Below are positions 8,029 through 15,749 of a DNA stretch of 15,749 nucleotides, piece after piece; position 1 is the stretch's first letter, and each line of letters starts with the position of its first letter. The position numbers and the translations under genes were made by a program. The notes under the pieces are model-generated. The model was not told where the DNA came from. It worked only from the letters and a program-made list of their open reading frames with translations, and did no database searches. The stretch is taken from contig WKLE02001072.1 of NCBI GenBank assembly GCA_014885115.2, forward strand, positions 30,233-45,981, read 5' to 3'. The stretch is from Asterionellopsis glacialis (lineage: Eukaryota > Bacillariophyta > Plagiogrammaphyceae > Rhaphoneidales > Asterionellopsidaceae).

Positions 8029-8784
8029 AATGTTCTCAAAATTTTGCACATTGTTGCATATGTAGATTAATAAGTGCCAATGAAAGAAGATGGACAAAGT
8101 AGTCCAAAACACCACCACCATCAGTACCAGGATTGTTTACATGCACATAATCAGCATGTACTAATAACAAGAGAATTACTAGCCAAATAACTTGATGAAT
8201 GAGGAAAATAGGTGTAATATTTGGGTATAAATGACAATCAGCAAAAGATGCCACAAATATACTAGGTGTGTCAAATTGCAATCACTAAAAGACTACTCTA
8301 GTAGTAATAGTGCTAAGCTGCTAATGGAACTACTGCAACAAGCAACACTACAGTATGTAATCACAATTTGTTTGTATACTGCTGTCTGTCTTACTAATCC
8401 TAGTAATATACAGTGAGAAAGAACTGGATGCTTGCCATACTGATTGCAATACCACCAATATACTTGCAAAAGACTTTTTTAAAACTTAACCCTATTTTTT
8501 CTTTATTTCTTTTTTGCTTATATTATGACCTTCACAATCATATTAGTCTAGTACCTTGATAAATGAATTTGATATGTTGCCAGTATTAACACTATAGGTT
8601 TCAACATTCCCAGGAAAAATGAGGGTAGACATAACAGTCCTATTGAATAACCAAGAAACAATTGAATGGATATTTGCTGTTTTGACAGCCGAAAACAATT
8701 TGAAAATATAATATGGTATTTTTTAATATCTTAGGAATTGAAAACCTGGCACAGAAATTTAGAGTATATATGAACTACAAATTT

Positions 8785-8820
8785 TATGCAGATCCAGGAT
8801 AGAGCCCTGGATTATGCATA
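8785..8820. repeat. Imperfect hairpin
   Basis: TATGCA-G-ATCCAGG (8785-8798) pairs with CCTGGAT-TA-TGCATA across a 7-base loop, giving 6 + 7 bp with a small internal loop. It lies in AT-rich spacer with no gene on either side for several hundred bases. It could be an RNA hairpin or a mobile-element remnant. Confidence 0.5.
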
Positions 8821-9026
8821 AGCAACTTATATATTTAGAAAGCATTCCCAGGGTGTTGGCAGAAATGATGAAATTAATGAAAAACATAAAATCTAGAAAA
8901 ATGCCTGGAGTTTTTTCACTCCCGGAAGTTTTGGTAAGGACAAAAAGTTGGGTGCATACTACGTTAATTGGTACCAGTTACGTTGATTAGAGATATTAAT
9001 AATACCAAGTGAAGTGAAGTATGGCA

Positions 9027-9083
9027 CTCGGTCGTGACGGCTCCCATGACGCTTTTCCACTCCAAGTCAACCGTCATCCCGAG
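9027..9083. promoter_or_regulatory. Inverted repeat with TGACG-type elements upstream of the TLC gene
   Basis: CTCGG-TCG-TGACGG (9027-9040) pairs with CCGTCA-TC-CCGAG (9071-9083), 11 bp in two blocks around a 30-base loop. Each arm carries a TGACG core; a third (TGACGC) lies in the loop at 9047-9052 and ACGTCA lies downstream at 9217-9222. TGACGT/TGACGC elements are known in diatoms as CO2/cAMP-responsive bZIP sites. Assigning that role here is inference from the motif alone. Confidence 0.35.
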
Positions 9084-9102
9084 CGTTGCAGAACTACAGA
9101 CA

Positions 9103-9147
9103 GTACCTGTGTATGCTGTAAATTGAGGTATTGTACTTACCTGGTAC
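9103..9147. repeat. Second copy of the GTACCTGTG/TAAATTG/TATTGT repeat
   Basis: GTACCTGTG (9103-9111), TAAATTG (9119-9125) and TATTGT (9129-9134) occur in the same order as at 1758-1783. They are followed by ACCTGGTAC (9139-9147), which also appears at 1703-1711. The spacing differs by a few bases, as expected for diverged copies of a dispersed repeat. Confidence 0.45.
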
Positions 9148-9192
9148 GGATGTTACAGGTAACACATACATAAACCTCACCCAACCAGAAGC

Positions 9193-9208
9193 GATTCACG
9201 TGTGAATC
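9193..9208. promoter_or_regulatory. Perfect dyad around an E-box/G-box core
   Basis: GATTCAC-GT-GTGAATC is a perfect 7-bp inverted repeat with a 2-base spacer, enclosing CACGTG (9197-9202). CACGTG is the core site for bHLH and bZIP factors. It lies about 280 bases upstream of the TLC gene ATG and about 95 bases above the TATA-like element, a normal place for an activator site. Confidence 0.4.
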
Positions 9209-9300
9209 TTGCGCACACGTCATCATTGAAATAGCACGTCCTCAAAGAAATTTCATATGTATGAGATATTGATACCTAATGTTTAATAAGTTACGATAAA

Positions 9301-9308
9301 TATAAAGG
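9301..9308 (+). promoter_or_regulatory. TATA-like element of the TLC gene
   Basis: TATAAAGG at 9301-9308 lies 178 bases before the ATG at 9486. Transcription from about 9330 would give a 5' leader of roughly 150 bases. The match is good, but AT-rich spacers produce chance matches. Confidence 0.35.
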
Positions 9309-9474
9309 ACATTCTTTTTGTTTTTCGTAAATTTCAAGCCTCATACACCAGGTAGGCTCTCATATTTTTTTTTAAACTTTGCCGAGTTTCTTTGCCTCAA
9401 CAATTCCGTTGCAGACAGATTCACAAGGTTGCGCTTTTGAGAAGTTGATCTACGCTGCGTGAACGACAGAGTTT

Positions 9475-9483
9475 ATGCATTGA
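9475..9483 (+). promoter_or_regulatory. Two-codon upstream ORF (Met-His-stop)
   Basis: ATG CAT TGA ends two bases before the main ATG of the TLC gene. A minimal uORF so close to the main start can lower initiation or make it depend on reinitiation or leaky scanning. No experimental support is visible from sequence. Confidence 0.5.
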
Positions 9484-9485
9484 AG

Positions 9486-10603
9486 ATGTGTGGGCCAACA
9501 AAAAGATTATCATCACCCTCTGAAGACGCACCATGGCTTCTTCAAAAATGGCAAAATTTGTACAATGCAGTTCCAAAGATGTGCATTCCCTTTACGAACT
9601 ATGACATGGGCTTTTCAGTAGTATCTGCTGTCGTGATCATTATTGTTCGAACTATAGCTCAACATGCCTTTATCGCGTACGGGTGGCCTGAAGAGAATGC
9701 CATGACAGCTTCTGGTTCTGTAGGATCAATCTTCCATTCCATGAATCTTGTACCCGCACTAATGGTCATTTTGTGGACACGACCCAAAGATTTCATTTTG
9801 CCGTCGTCCAAGATGGGTGGTCCACAATGGTGGCAAGATTCCACTAATGCTGTGTTGTCTTTTTGCATTGGATACATGATTGCTGATTCGTAAGTACTGA
9901 TAAAGAAGTATGAAAAATGATTTTGGTGCCTAAAATGAAAAGAAAATAAATACGACGATTTGAGTCTAATAGATACTTGCTTTTAATATTTTTATAGGAT
10001 TGTAACCTACGGAGTGAATAATTGGGTGCCAGGTGCTGGTGTTGTTTTGAAGGAGGGAGACGAAATGGTAAGTTTTACAACATTATAATACAACTTCGAC
10101 TGTTTATGATTTTTACATTTTTTGACGAAAAAAATCTCACTTCGACATGCAATGTGTTGTATTGGACATAGTATTTGGCTCATCATTTCATGACGGCATT
10201 TTACATGATTAGTTGTCGAGTAATTGGCGCTGGTCATAATTCAGCAATGATTTGCATGTTTATGGGAGAAGCGACTAATCCATTCCATAATATGTTGTAC
10301 ATTACGACGGAGGCAATGAAGCTTGATTGCTGCAATGGACCCATGGTACAAGCGTTGCACCACAAAAACGAATTTGTCTTTTCCCTCCTATATTGCATGT
10401 TTCGGACATTTCTATCCTTCCCTTGGTTTTTGCACATTACATACGATATCCTTATAGCCAAGGGACGCAAGAATATTCCTATTGTTCTTAGATTTATCTT
10501 TACCATTATGATTTGGGGCGTTTACTTTGGAAGTGTTCCATGGATTAAAGAAGCTTGGAGAGTTGTGAAGATGAACATGGGAATGGAAACACAGGAATTG
10601 TAA
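9486..10603 (+). CDS. TLC-domain multi-pass membrane protein (three exons)
   Basis: CDS is the join of 9486-9889, 9998-10067 and 10172-10603, 301 residues. A longer frame upstream begins with GTG; 9486 is its first in-frame ATG. Hydrophobic segments lie at about 41-66, 80-97, 122-140, 159-190, 220-250 and 262-285. TLC (TRAM/LAG1/CLN8) hallmarks are the paired His 162-163 at the start of a helix (YLAHHFMTAFYM) and the MGEATNPFHN motif at 189-198, like the E-x-S/T-x-P-F motif of TLCD/TMEM56-type proteins. TLC proteins include ceramide synthases and lipid-trafficking or membrane-composition proteins of the ER and plasma membrane. I do not see the longer Lag1p motif needed to call a ceramide synthase. 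The C-terminus QEL is not an ER-retrieval signal. Its 3' end faces the thymidylate-synthase-like gene, 173 bp away. Confidence 0.8.
9890..9997 (+). other. Intron 1 of the TLC gene
   Basis: GTAAGT donor and TTTTTATAG acceptor; 108 bp; phase 2 (TC|G, Ser135). Read-through stops at once at TAA. Confidence 0.85.
10068..10171 (+). other. Intron 2 of the TLC gene
   Basis: GTAAGT donor directly after ATG (Met158) and GGACATAG acceptor; 104 bp; phase 0. Splicing joins EGDEM to YLAHHF, restoring the TLC helix. Confidence 0.85.
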
Positions 10604-10776
10604 TTGTAATTGAATGCTGTTTTCAAGATCATAGGTTCATAGAAGAATTTAAAGATAGAAATGAATTGTATTTTTAAAAAGCACTATGCTAGGTCTATTG
10701 TGAATGAAGATCCACAACGTACACCCATGCAATTGATATAGTATGAACGGAGATAGTGTCAATCTGTGCATTACCA
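10604..10776. other. Convergent 3' spacer
   Basis: This short spacer separates two converging stop codons. It holds the two 3' UTRs (AT-rich at 10650-10680). A minus-strand frame at 10695-10883 overlaps the end of the thymidylate-synthase-like gene in another frame and is not supported as an exon. Confidence 0.5.
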
Positions 10777-11670
10777 TCAACAACTGGTGGCGCTGCGATC
10801 ATGGCATATATTCGTGATCCAGTGAGTGTACTCGCCCACTTCAACATCAAGGGCTTTGGCCACGTTATCGATAAGCGTTGCAAAGAAATGAATGTTTTTC
10901 ACAAATATGTTGGCATTCTGCATTCGAACAATGCCAGTGCATTTCAATTTTCCCTCCTCGAGATACAGATGAAGTTCTCTACAACATTTGTTTTGTCCCT
11001 GATTTTTCCAATCTATTGTCTCACTCCCTTCCGAGTTAAAAGGAATCGGAATCACTGCTCGCTTACTAAGAGGTTCATTTTTTAGGCAGTCAATTACGTT
11101 GGCAATCTTCTTTTGCATCTTAAAGGAGGAGAAAATGGGATCTAAAAATGAGATGTTTCAAAGTACAAGAAATCCAATAAAAAAAAGGATTACAATTAGA
11201 CAATTAGTGCTTTTGATGACTTACTCCTTCACGATAATCTCCTTGAGCACCTCCACGCTCGTTCAACTGCCACTCCTCGGATTCTTCCTTGGAATAATCC
11301 CATCCCATGTTCTTTTTCGTGTAATATTCAAGTGCACCTCTTGGAAACAATTCCGTCTCACTGTATCCGAAAAAATAGCATATATGATATAATTTAACAA
11401 CAAGGGGAAACGGCGGTCAGTTTCTGAAAAATAGCCAAGTTTTTTGCCTTCCCTATAACTGATAATATATCTGTTTCCTGTTTTTACTTACACAAGCGAC
11501 GACTCGGGGCTGATGTCTTCAATAACTCCAACGAAATTGCGCACTACAAATTCACCACCTGGTTTTGTTATCTCTCTCAAATGAGCGTACATCTCTTTGG
11601 CAGTCGAAAAGTGAATAAACCCCGTGTTTAGATTAAGTGATGGGGCACATTTTGGTTTCGGTGATGACAT
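10777..11670 (-). CDS. Stand-alone thymidylate-synthase-like protein (three exons)
   Basis: CDS is the join of 11670-11492, 11360-11225 and 11118-10777, 218 residues. Exon 3 carries the signature: SKRAV (123-127, the Arg pair region), CCREL (150-154, at the place of the catalytic PPC), GKLKC (161-165), R170, KNIHFFATLI (179-188) and DVEVGEYTH (196-204). These align in order with the core of thymidylate synthase/dUMP-dCMP hydroxymethylase. N180 sits where the pyrimidine-reading Asn lies (Asp in dCMP hydroxymethylases). Odd points: about 50 residues shorter than bacterial ThyA, no C-terminal segment beyond the DxHxY region, one residue missing between R170 and N180, and a nucleotide-binding Asp not retained. 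Activity is therefore uncertain; it could be a divergent synthase, a hydroxymethylase or a non-catalytic paralogue. Stramenopiles normally use a DHFR-TS fusion, so a lone copy is unusual. The start at 11670 is the first ATG; the open frame above begins with TTG. Confidence 0.75.
11119..11224 (-). other. Intron 2 of the thymidylate-synthase-like gene
   Basis: GTAAGT donor at 11224 and a pyrimidine-rich CTCCTCCTTTAAG acceptor ending at 11119; 106 bp; phase 0. It joins GDYREG to MQKKIANVID. Confidence 0.8.
11361..11491 (-). other. Intron 1 of the thymidylate-synthase-like gene
   Basis: GTAAGT donor at 11491 and TTTTTTCGGATACAG acceptor ending at 11361; 131 bp; phase 2 (GT|T, Val60). It joins SPESSL to VETELFPRG. 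Confidence 0.75.
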
Positions 11671-12805
11671 GGTGTATTGCTTTCTTTTTTTTTTCTCTCC
11701 TCCGCACAGACGAAATTGAATGCGGCAATGTCCCAAAGGTAAATTAGAATGAACGGCACTTTGGGGGAGAAGATGATGGAAAGATACACTCTGATGGAAG
11801 TTGTTCTGTCAAGAGAATTCTATTTTTCTGTTGAATTGGTATTTTCTCCACTGGATTTTCTCTCTCCCCCGGGTTCGGAGAAAAGATATCTTGGCACTCC
11901 CAAGTATTCGTAGAATAGGAGTCAGACAGACAGTATTAGTCTCTAGTCCTAATCGATTGAATCGATTCTTGGAGTGGACCTCCTCTCCTTTCAACGGTCG
12001 CTTTTCGCATGACACATCTTGTTCCAAGAAACTTCTTCAAACGCATGGGAGTCACTCCGATCACTGGAAATGACAGTTAGAGTTAAACGACCTATAATGT
12101 CCACACCGTTGTACAATAGGTACTTAATTTGTCTTAGTCCTAATCATTTTATTCGATTTGAATCCCAATTATCTAACTATCGCATTGGAGTCTCTTAGTC
12201 GTGTTCCTTCAATACTTAAGTGACACGGAAACTAAAAAAGTTTTCGCGGTCCTGGATAATTATGAAAAATTGGTCGGAGTAGACCGTTCTATGCATACTA
12301 GATCAACATAAAATAACGTGGATATGACACATATTGAGAATGGGGGGTATTTTCAAAAACAAGATACACCGTCGGTCTATTTCCGTACAAATTCTACGTA
12401 ATAATGTTGGTCACCTCCTATCTCCTTCTTGTAGGACTACGTACCTACCGTACACCACATCATTCTTGGATGGAGGTCTTGGACCGGATGGACGGGACAC
12501 ATACGGGGGGCAGTTTCCAAGTTCCATTCGTGATGTTGGCGCACCATACCAAACTTGCTACACTACTGCATACTTCGTACTCACAAGAGTCAAACACTGA
12601 CAGAAATTGAAGCGGCGCAAACCGGAACGAAAACCCAAAAAAAGTAGCAGTTGAGAACTTTCTCAGCTTGCTCATAACACAAGACTTGTTCTCTTATCGG
12701 AACCAAGAGAATTTTGTTCTAAAGCTAAGCTAGCAAAATAAAACACAGTAGTCAATCCGTGTCAAAGAGGTGTCACTCTCTTGCTGTGCTGTGTAAGTTA
12801 CAATA
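11671..12805. other. Divergent intergenic region
   Basis: This is the shared upstream region of the thymidylate-synthase-like gene (minus) and the glycosyltransferase gene (plus). TAGTCCTAATC occurs at 11944-11954 and again at 12135-12145, and AATCGATT is repeated at 11951-11958 and 11960-11967. A frame at 12334-12600 starts with TTG, has no recognisable character and is not called as a gene. Confidence 0.5.
11951..11967. repeat. Tandem palindromes AATCGATT-G-AATCGATT
   Basis: Two copies of the 8-base palindrome AATCGATT are separated by a single G. The first overlaps a TAGTCCTAATC word that recurs at 12135-12145. It could be a paired binding site for a dimeric regulator in the divergent promoter (inference). 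Confidence 0.5.
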
Positions 12806-15749
12806 ATGTCGCGAAGTAATAAGAAACAAACAAGATTTACAACATCGACAGCTATAAATGATCGTGATGTGGAAGTAGCATTTCGTCATTCACCTGAATC
12901 CTTGCAACAAAACTTTTCATGGCATGAAGAAAAGAAACAAGAAAACGGTGCTGTCATTGGAGTGGGATGGGACGAAGAAATGGCGCCGTCTTCTGGCGCT
13001 ACCAACAAAAATGCATCACGGAAACATTCCAGTACAAGTTATTCTTCGAATGGATCAGGCAGTGGACATCAACGTGTTGATTTAGATGATGACTCTCTCA
13101 TTTCCATCTCGGATGATGAATACGACGAAGATGATGAGTTTTTAGCAGATGAAATTGGTAAATCGGGTAGCGCCGCACTGAAAAAAGATGATGTGCACAA
13201 CATTCCTGGATCACCATGGGCGAAGCCACGTGCGAGACATAGCAAACGTGCAGCTGAACCCTTGGCCATTGCCAAAATTGCTTCTACGATTGGCTTCATG
13301 GTGACAATTGGATGGGTCTTGTACCTTTTTATTGTAGCTGTATGGTACGTCATTCATGAATGATAAACATGCATGTTGAAAATCAAAAACTTTCTCTCTA
13401 TTTCTTTGTTTTACTCATACTCACACTTACTAACTCTTCTTCTTTTCATTACGACAACAGGGAGTATTCGTCACTTGGACGGGTAATTGTTGAAATCTTG
13501 TTGGCTATTTTGACATTCTTTGGTTTATTTTGGAATATTTACTTTACATCATCATCTGTATTTAAATGTTTTATTCCAGCCAAATGTTTTACCGAGAATT
13601 CAAAATACTTTTCTATTGTTCCTGAAAAGAAGCACAAAGATGATGAATGGTTAAGTGTTACCATTCAAATTCCTGTCTACAAGGAAGGATTAGATGATGT
13701 CTTGGGTCCTACGCTCGATTCCTGTATCCGAGCCCGTGATCATTACATTCGTCATACAGGTGCCTCTTGTAACATTGTCGTTTGTGACGATGGTATGATG
13801 TCCTTTTTACGAGATAACTTTTCCGCTGCCGAAATGCTTTGGGAAAACATTAATGAAACCAAGGGACGGTTACCCATTAAGCCACTCTTGAAGCGTGTCC
13901 CACGTGCTGCACGTCGTCATTTAGCTGGATTACGGTCGAAAAATATTATTGAAGTCTTTCATCGAATGTTATATTACTACCATCATGACATTGGATTCGT
14001 TGCACGACACACCTTGGATCGTCGTGGGAAGTTCAAAAAGGCATCGAATCTGAATACGCATTTGAAGTTAGCCTTTGGTGCCCAACAAATTGAAGAAGCC
14101 ACTGGTCAATCCTTTGACGATGCCTGTCATGAAGTGTCACATAACGAAGACGGATCACGTGATATCATGTATGGTGGAAATGTCAACATTGGACATTTAA
14201 TGGTATTGAATGACGCCGATGCCCGAATGCAACCACCGGTCATTTACAAAACGGTTCCTGAATTTCTCAATGACAAGAAATTGGGATTTACTCAACATGC
14301 CACCAAAACAATGGATGAACAACGTGGGGAAAGTTATTATTTGAAATTATTGGAAACCTATACGGATGCCCTCTATCAGGGTCACTTCTTATTGTCCAGT
14401 ATTATGGGATGTCATCCACCGCTTGTGGGGCATTCTGTCTTTTTACGTACCGCTGCCATTCGTCAATGTGGACGCATGAGAATGTTGCGTCGTGCACAGC
14501 ACTGGTTATCCAACATTGGCTTACCCTTTCTAGGTGTAGATCAAGTTGGATTTGTCAATTTACAAGAAGAATCTCGTACCGAATATTGGTCTGAAACGCA
14601 CGTGTCGGAAGATTTTGAACTCATGATTCATTTGTACAACATTGGATATACAGGACGGTATGTGGCCTTTCCCGACTGTGAATTTCAAGAGGGTGTGACA
14701 CGTACCTTTGACGAAGAAGCGGGACGTCATCGTAAATTCAGTCTAGGTGCACATGAACTCATGTTTAATCCCATCCAAGATTGGCTCGGACACGGTGTCT
14801 TTACACCATTGTTTCGAAACTTTTTAACCTGCGACATTCCCAGTTATTACAAGATTTTCTTGACGGCATACCTACAAAGTTATACCTCGGGGGGTGTTTA
14901 TATTCTGGTATTCCTAATATCCGCCACTGTACGGTTCGTCGACTTTCAAGAAGTGGGATCTCTATGGGCATTTTCACCAGCTGCCATTATTGTCTTTAAT
15001 GTTTTTGTCTACTACGTCGTAGGGTACACAACATTCCTCATTGCCCTATGTCGTATGCACAAATACAACAAGGATATCTTCTTTCCTGAATATCGTGTTC
15101 GATCCAAGTTATATTTGGTATTCCGTCAATTACGTCATACCATGTGGTTTCAATTACAGTTTTATACTGTCATGGGGAATTATTTCTTCTTGGGTGGTAT
15201 GGATCATTTAATGTCAAGATCACGTATTTGTGGTGCTACCAATAAAGATGCCTTGACCATTACACGGTGTGTGGCCTTGAAGGATGTAGCAAGCTTCAAT
15301 TCGGGTAGTTGGCTCATTGCCTTCATCATGGCCTTGGTAGGCGTGGGTATTATATGGCAAGATTTGGAATACACCTATGATTACGAAGCTATCATTGCTG
15401 GTGAAATGATCCCCAGCTTGGGTGCACTTTTGTTTGCACTTCCTACTATCGGCATGTCCTTCATGGCATTTTGCGTACCCATCTTTTTGAACCCCTACGT
15501 CACTGGATGTTATCGTCGTGAACAACAACGTGAAGTCAGTCAAGATCACCTCAGTGTATTGGGCAGTGTTGATGCGGAAACATTGGCTACCAAACAAACG
15601 ACAAGAGGAAATTCAAGTCGAAAAATGAATGCTGCAGACGCCAATAAGGCACGACAAGATGCCTTGCGGAAAGCACAACAACAACAAAATTCATCTAGAT
15701 CTATTGCAGATCAATCGTATTCCACAAACCGTATTGAACGACCATTATT
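12806..15749 (+). CDS. Membrane family-2 glycosyltransferase, polysaccharide-synthase type (3' end outside window)
   Basis: CDS is the join of 12806-13344 and 13461-15749; 942 residues are visible and the frame is still open at the edge. Residues 1-155 are polar, with an acidic stretch near 91-115. Two membrane segments (about 155-180 and 186-215) lead into a GT2 domain: IPVYKEG (250-256), VVCDDG (D289/D290), the metal-binding NDAD (D431/D433), SED (562-564) and GRHRKF (601-606) where processive synthases have Q(Q/R)xRW. At least four more membrane helices follow, then a Gln/Ser-rich tail. This is the layout of chitin, hyaluronan and cellulose synthase-like enzymes, which polymerise a nucleotide sugar on the cytosolic side and export the chain. 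The sugar cannot be told from sequence. The intron splits Trp180 between the two front helices. Confidence 0.9.
13345..13460 (+). other. Intron of the glycosyltransferase gene
   Basis: GTACGT donor after GTATG and ACGACAACAG acceptor; 116 bp; phase 2 (TG|G, Trp180). Without splicing the protein stops after 185 residues and loses the whole catalytic domain. Confidence 0.85.

Larger units (their letters stand above)
7265..9026. other. Long AT-rich intergenic region without a supportable gene
   Basis: About 7265-7560 should hold the 5' UTR and promoter of the S1 gene. From 7625 to 9026 the DNA is AT-rich and contains only short frames that start at TTG or lack recognisable protein character (for example minus strand 7610-7936 and 8036-8281). 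The last encodes a hydrophobic stretch and could be a decayed gene or mobile-element relic, but nothing identifies it. I found no convincing tRNA. Confidence 0.45.

Noticed and set aside
10695..10883. Extra 3' exon for the thymidylate-synthase-like protein (minus frame ending VVDLHSQ)
   Set aside because: It lies in another frame and would need a donor before the TGA at 10777. The only GT available there (GTTGTT) is poor, and the peptide does not resemble the family's C-terminus.
11671..11736. N-terminal extension of the thymidylate-synthase-like protein (GHCRIQFRLCGGEKKK...)
   Set aside because: It starts at TTG, with a purine-rich tract typical of a 5' leader. The first ATG is at 11670.
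12334..12600. Plus-strand 88-codon frame and the overlapping 12404-12610 frame
   Set aside because: No protein family character, no splice context, and two overlapping frames of similar length indicate chance openness.
15220..15597. Minus-strand 125-codon frame
   Set aside because: It is the antisense shadow of the glycosyltransferase C-terminal membrane region, which is strongly supported on the plus strand.

Overview
The window reads as nuclear DNA of a diatom or a close relative (a photosynthetic stramenopile with a secondary red plastid). Four of the six genes are broken by short GT..AG introns of 104-219 bp. Intergenic DNA is AT-rich with long T/A tracts. One gene starts with a bipartite plastid presequence: a signal peptide whose predicted cleavage leaves Phe at +1 (A|F). 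No operons, Shine-Dalgarno sites, rRNA, tRNA or CRISPR were seen. The species cannot be named from the sequence alone.

Six protein genes alternate strictly in strand (- + - + - +), giving three divergent promoter regions and two convergent 3' ends. (1) 1-1414, minus, running off the left edge: a cytosolic BtuF-like (Peripla_BP_2) cobalamin/metal-binding protein with an extra C-terminal NTF2-like region. (2) 2338-5598, plus: an intronless, 1086-residue, Ser/Asp-rich protein with repeated Cys clusters and an internal 129-bp tandem duplication, unlike any family I recognise. (3) 5933-7264, minus, two exons: a plastid-targeted protein with two S1 RNA-binding domains. (4) 9486-10603, plus, three exons: a multi-pass TLC-domain protein. 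(5) 10777-11670, minus, three exons: a small stand-alone thymidylate-synthase-like protein. (6) 12806-15749, plus, two exons in view and running off the right edge: a membrane family-2 glycosyltransferase (polysaccharide-synthase type).

Genes 3, 4 and 5 become complete only when spliced; no single ORF shows the whole protein. Genes 1 and 6 are cut by the window edges. I derived all exon joins by reading splice sites and checking phase by hand.

The spacers hold structured non-coding DNA. KpnI-type GGTACC words and inverted repeats lie at 1689-1808, with a related copy at 9103-9147. Two adjacent hairpins lie at 7562-7624 and a hairpin at 8785-8820. The promoter of the TLC gene has an inverted repeat built from TGACGG/CCGTCA, a perfect dyad around CACGTG, a TATA-like element and a two-codon uORF.

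The genes do not form an obvious pathway. A loose one-carbon/B12 link between gene 1 (cobalamin-binding type) and gene 5 (thymidylate-synthase type) is inference only. The best candidates for something undescribed are the Cys-cluster repeat protein (gene 2) and the reduced thymidylate-synthase-like protein (gene 5).
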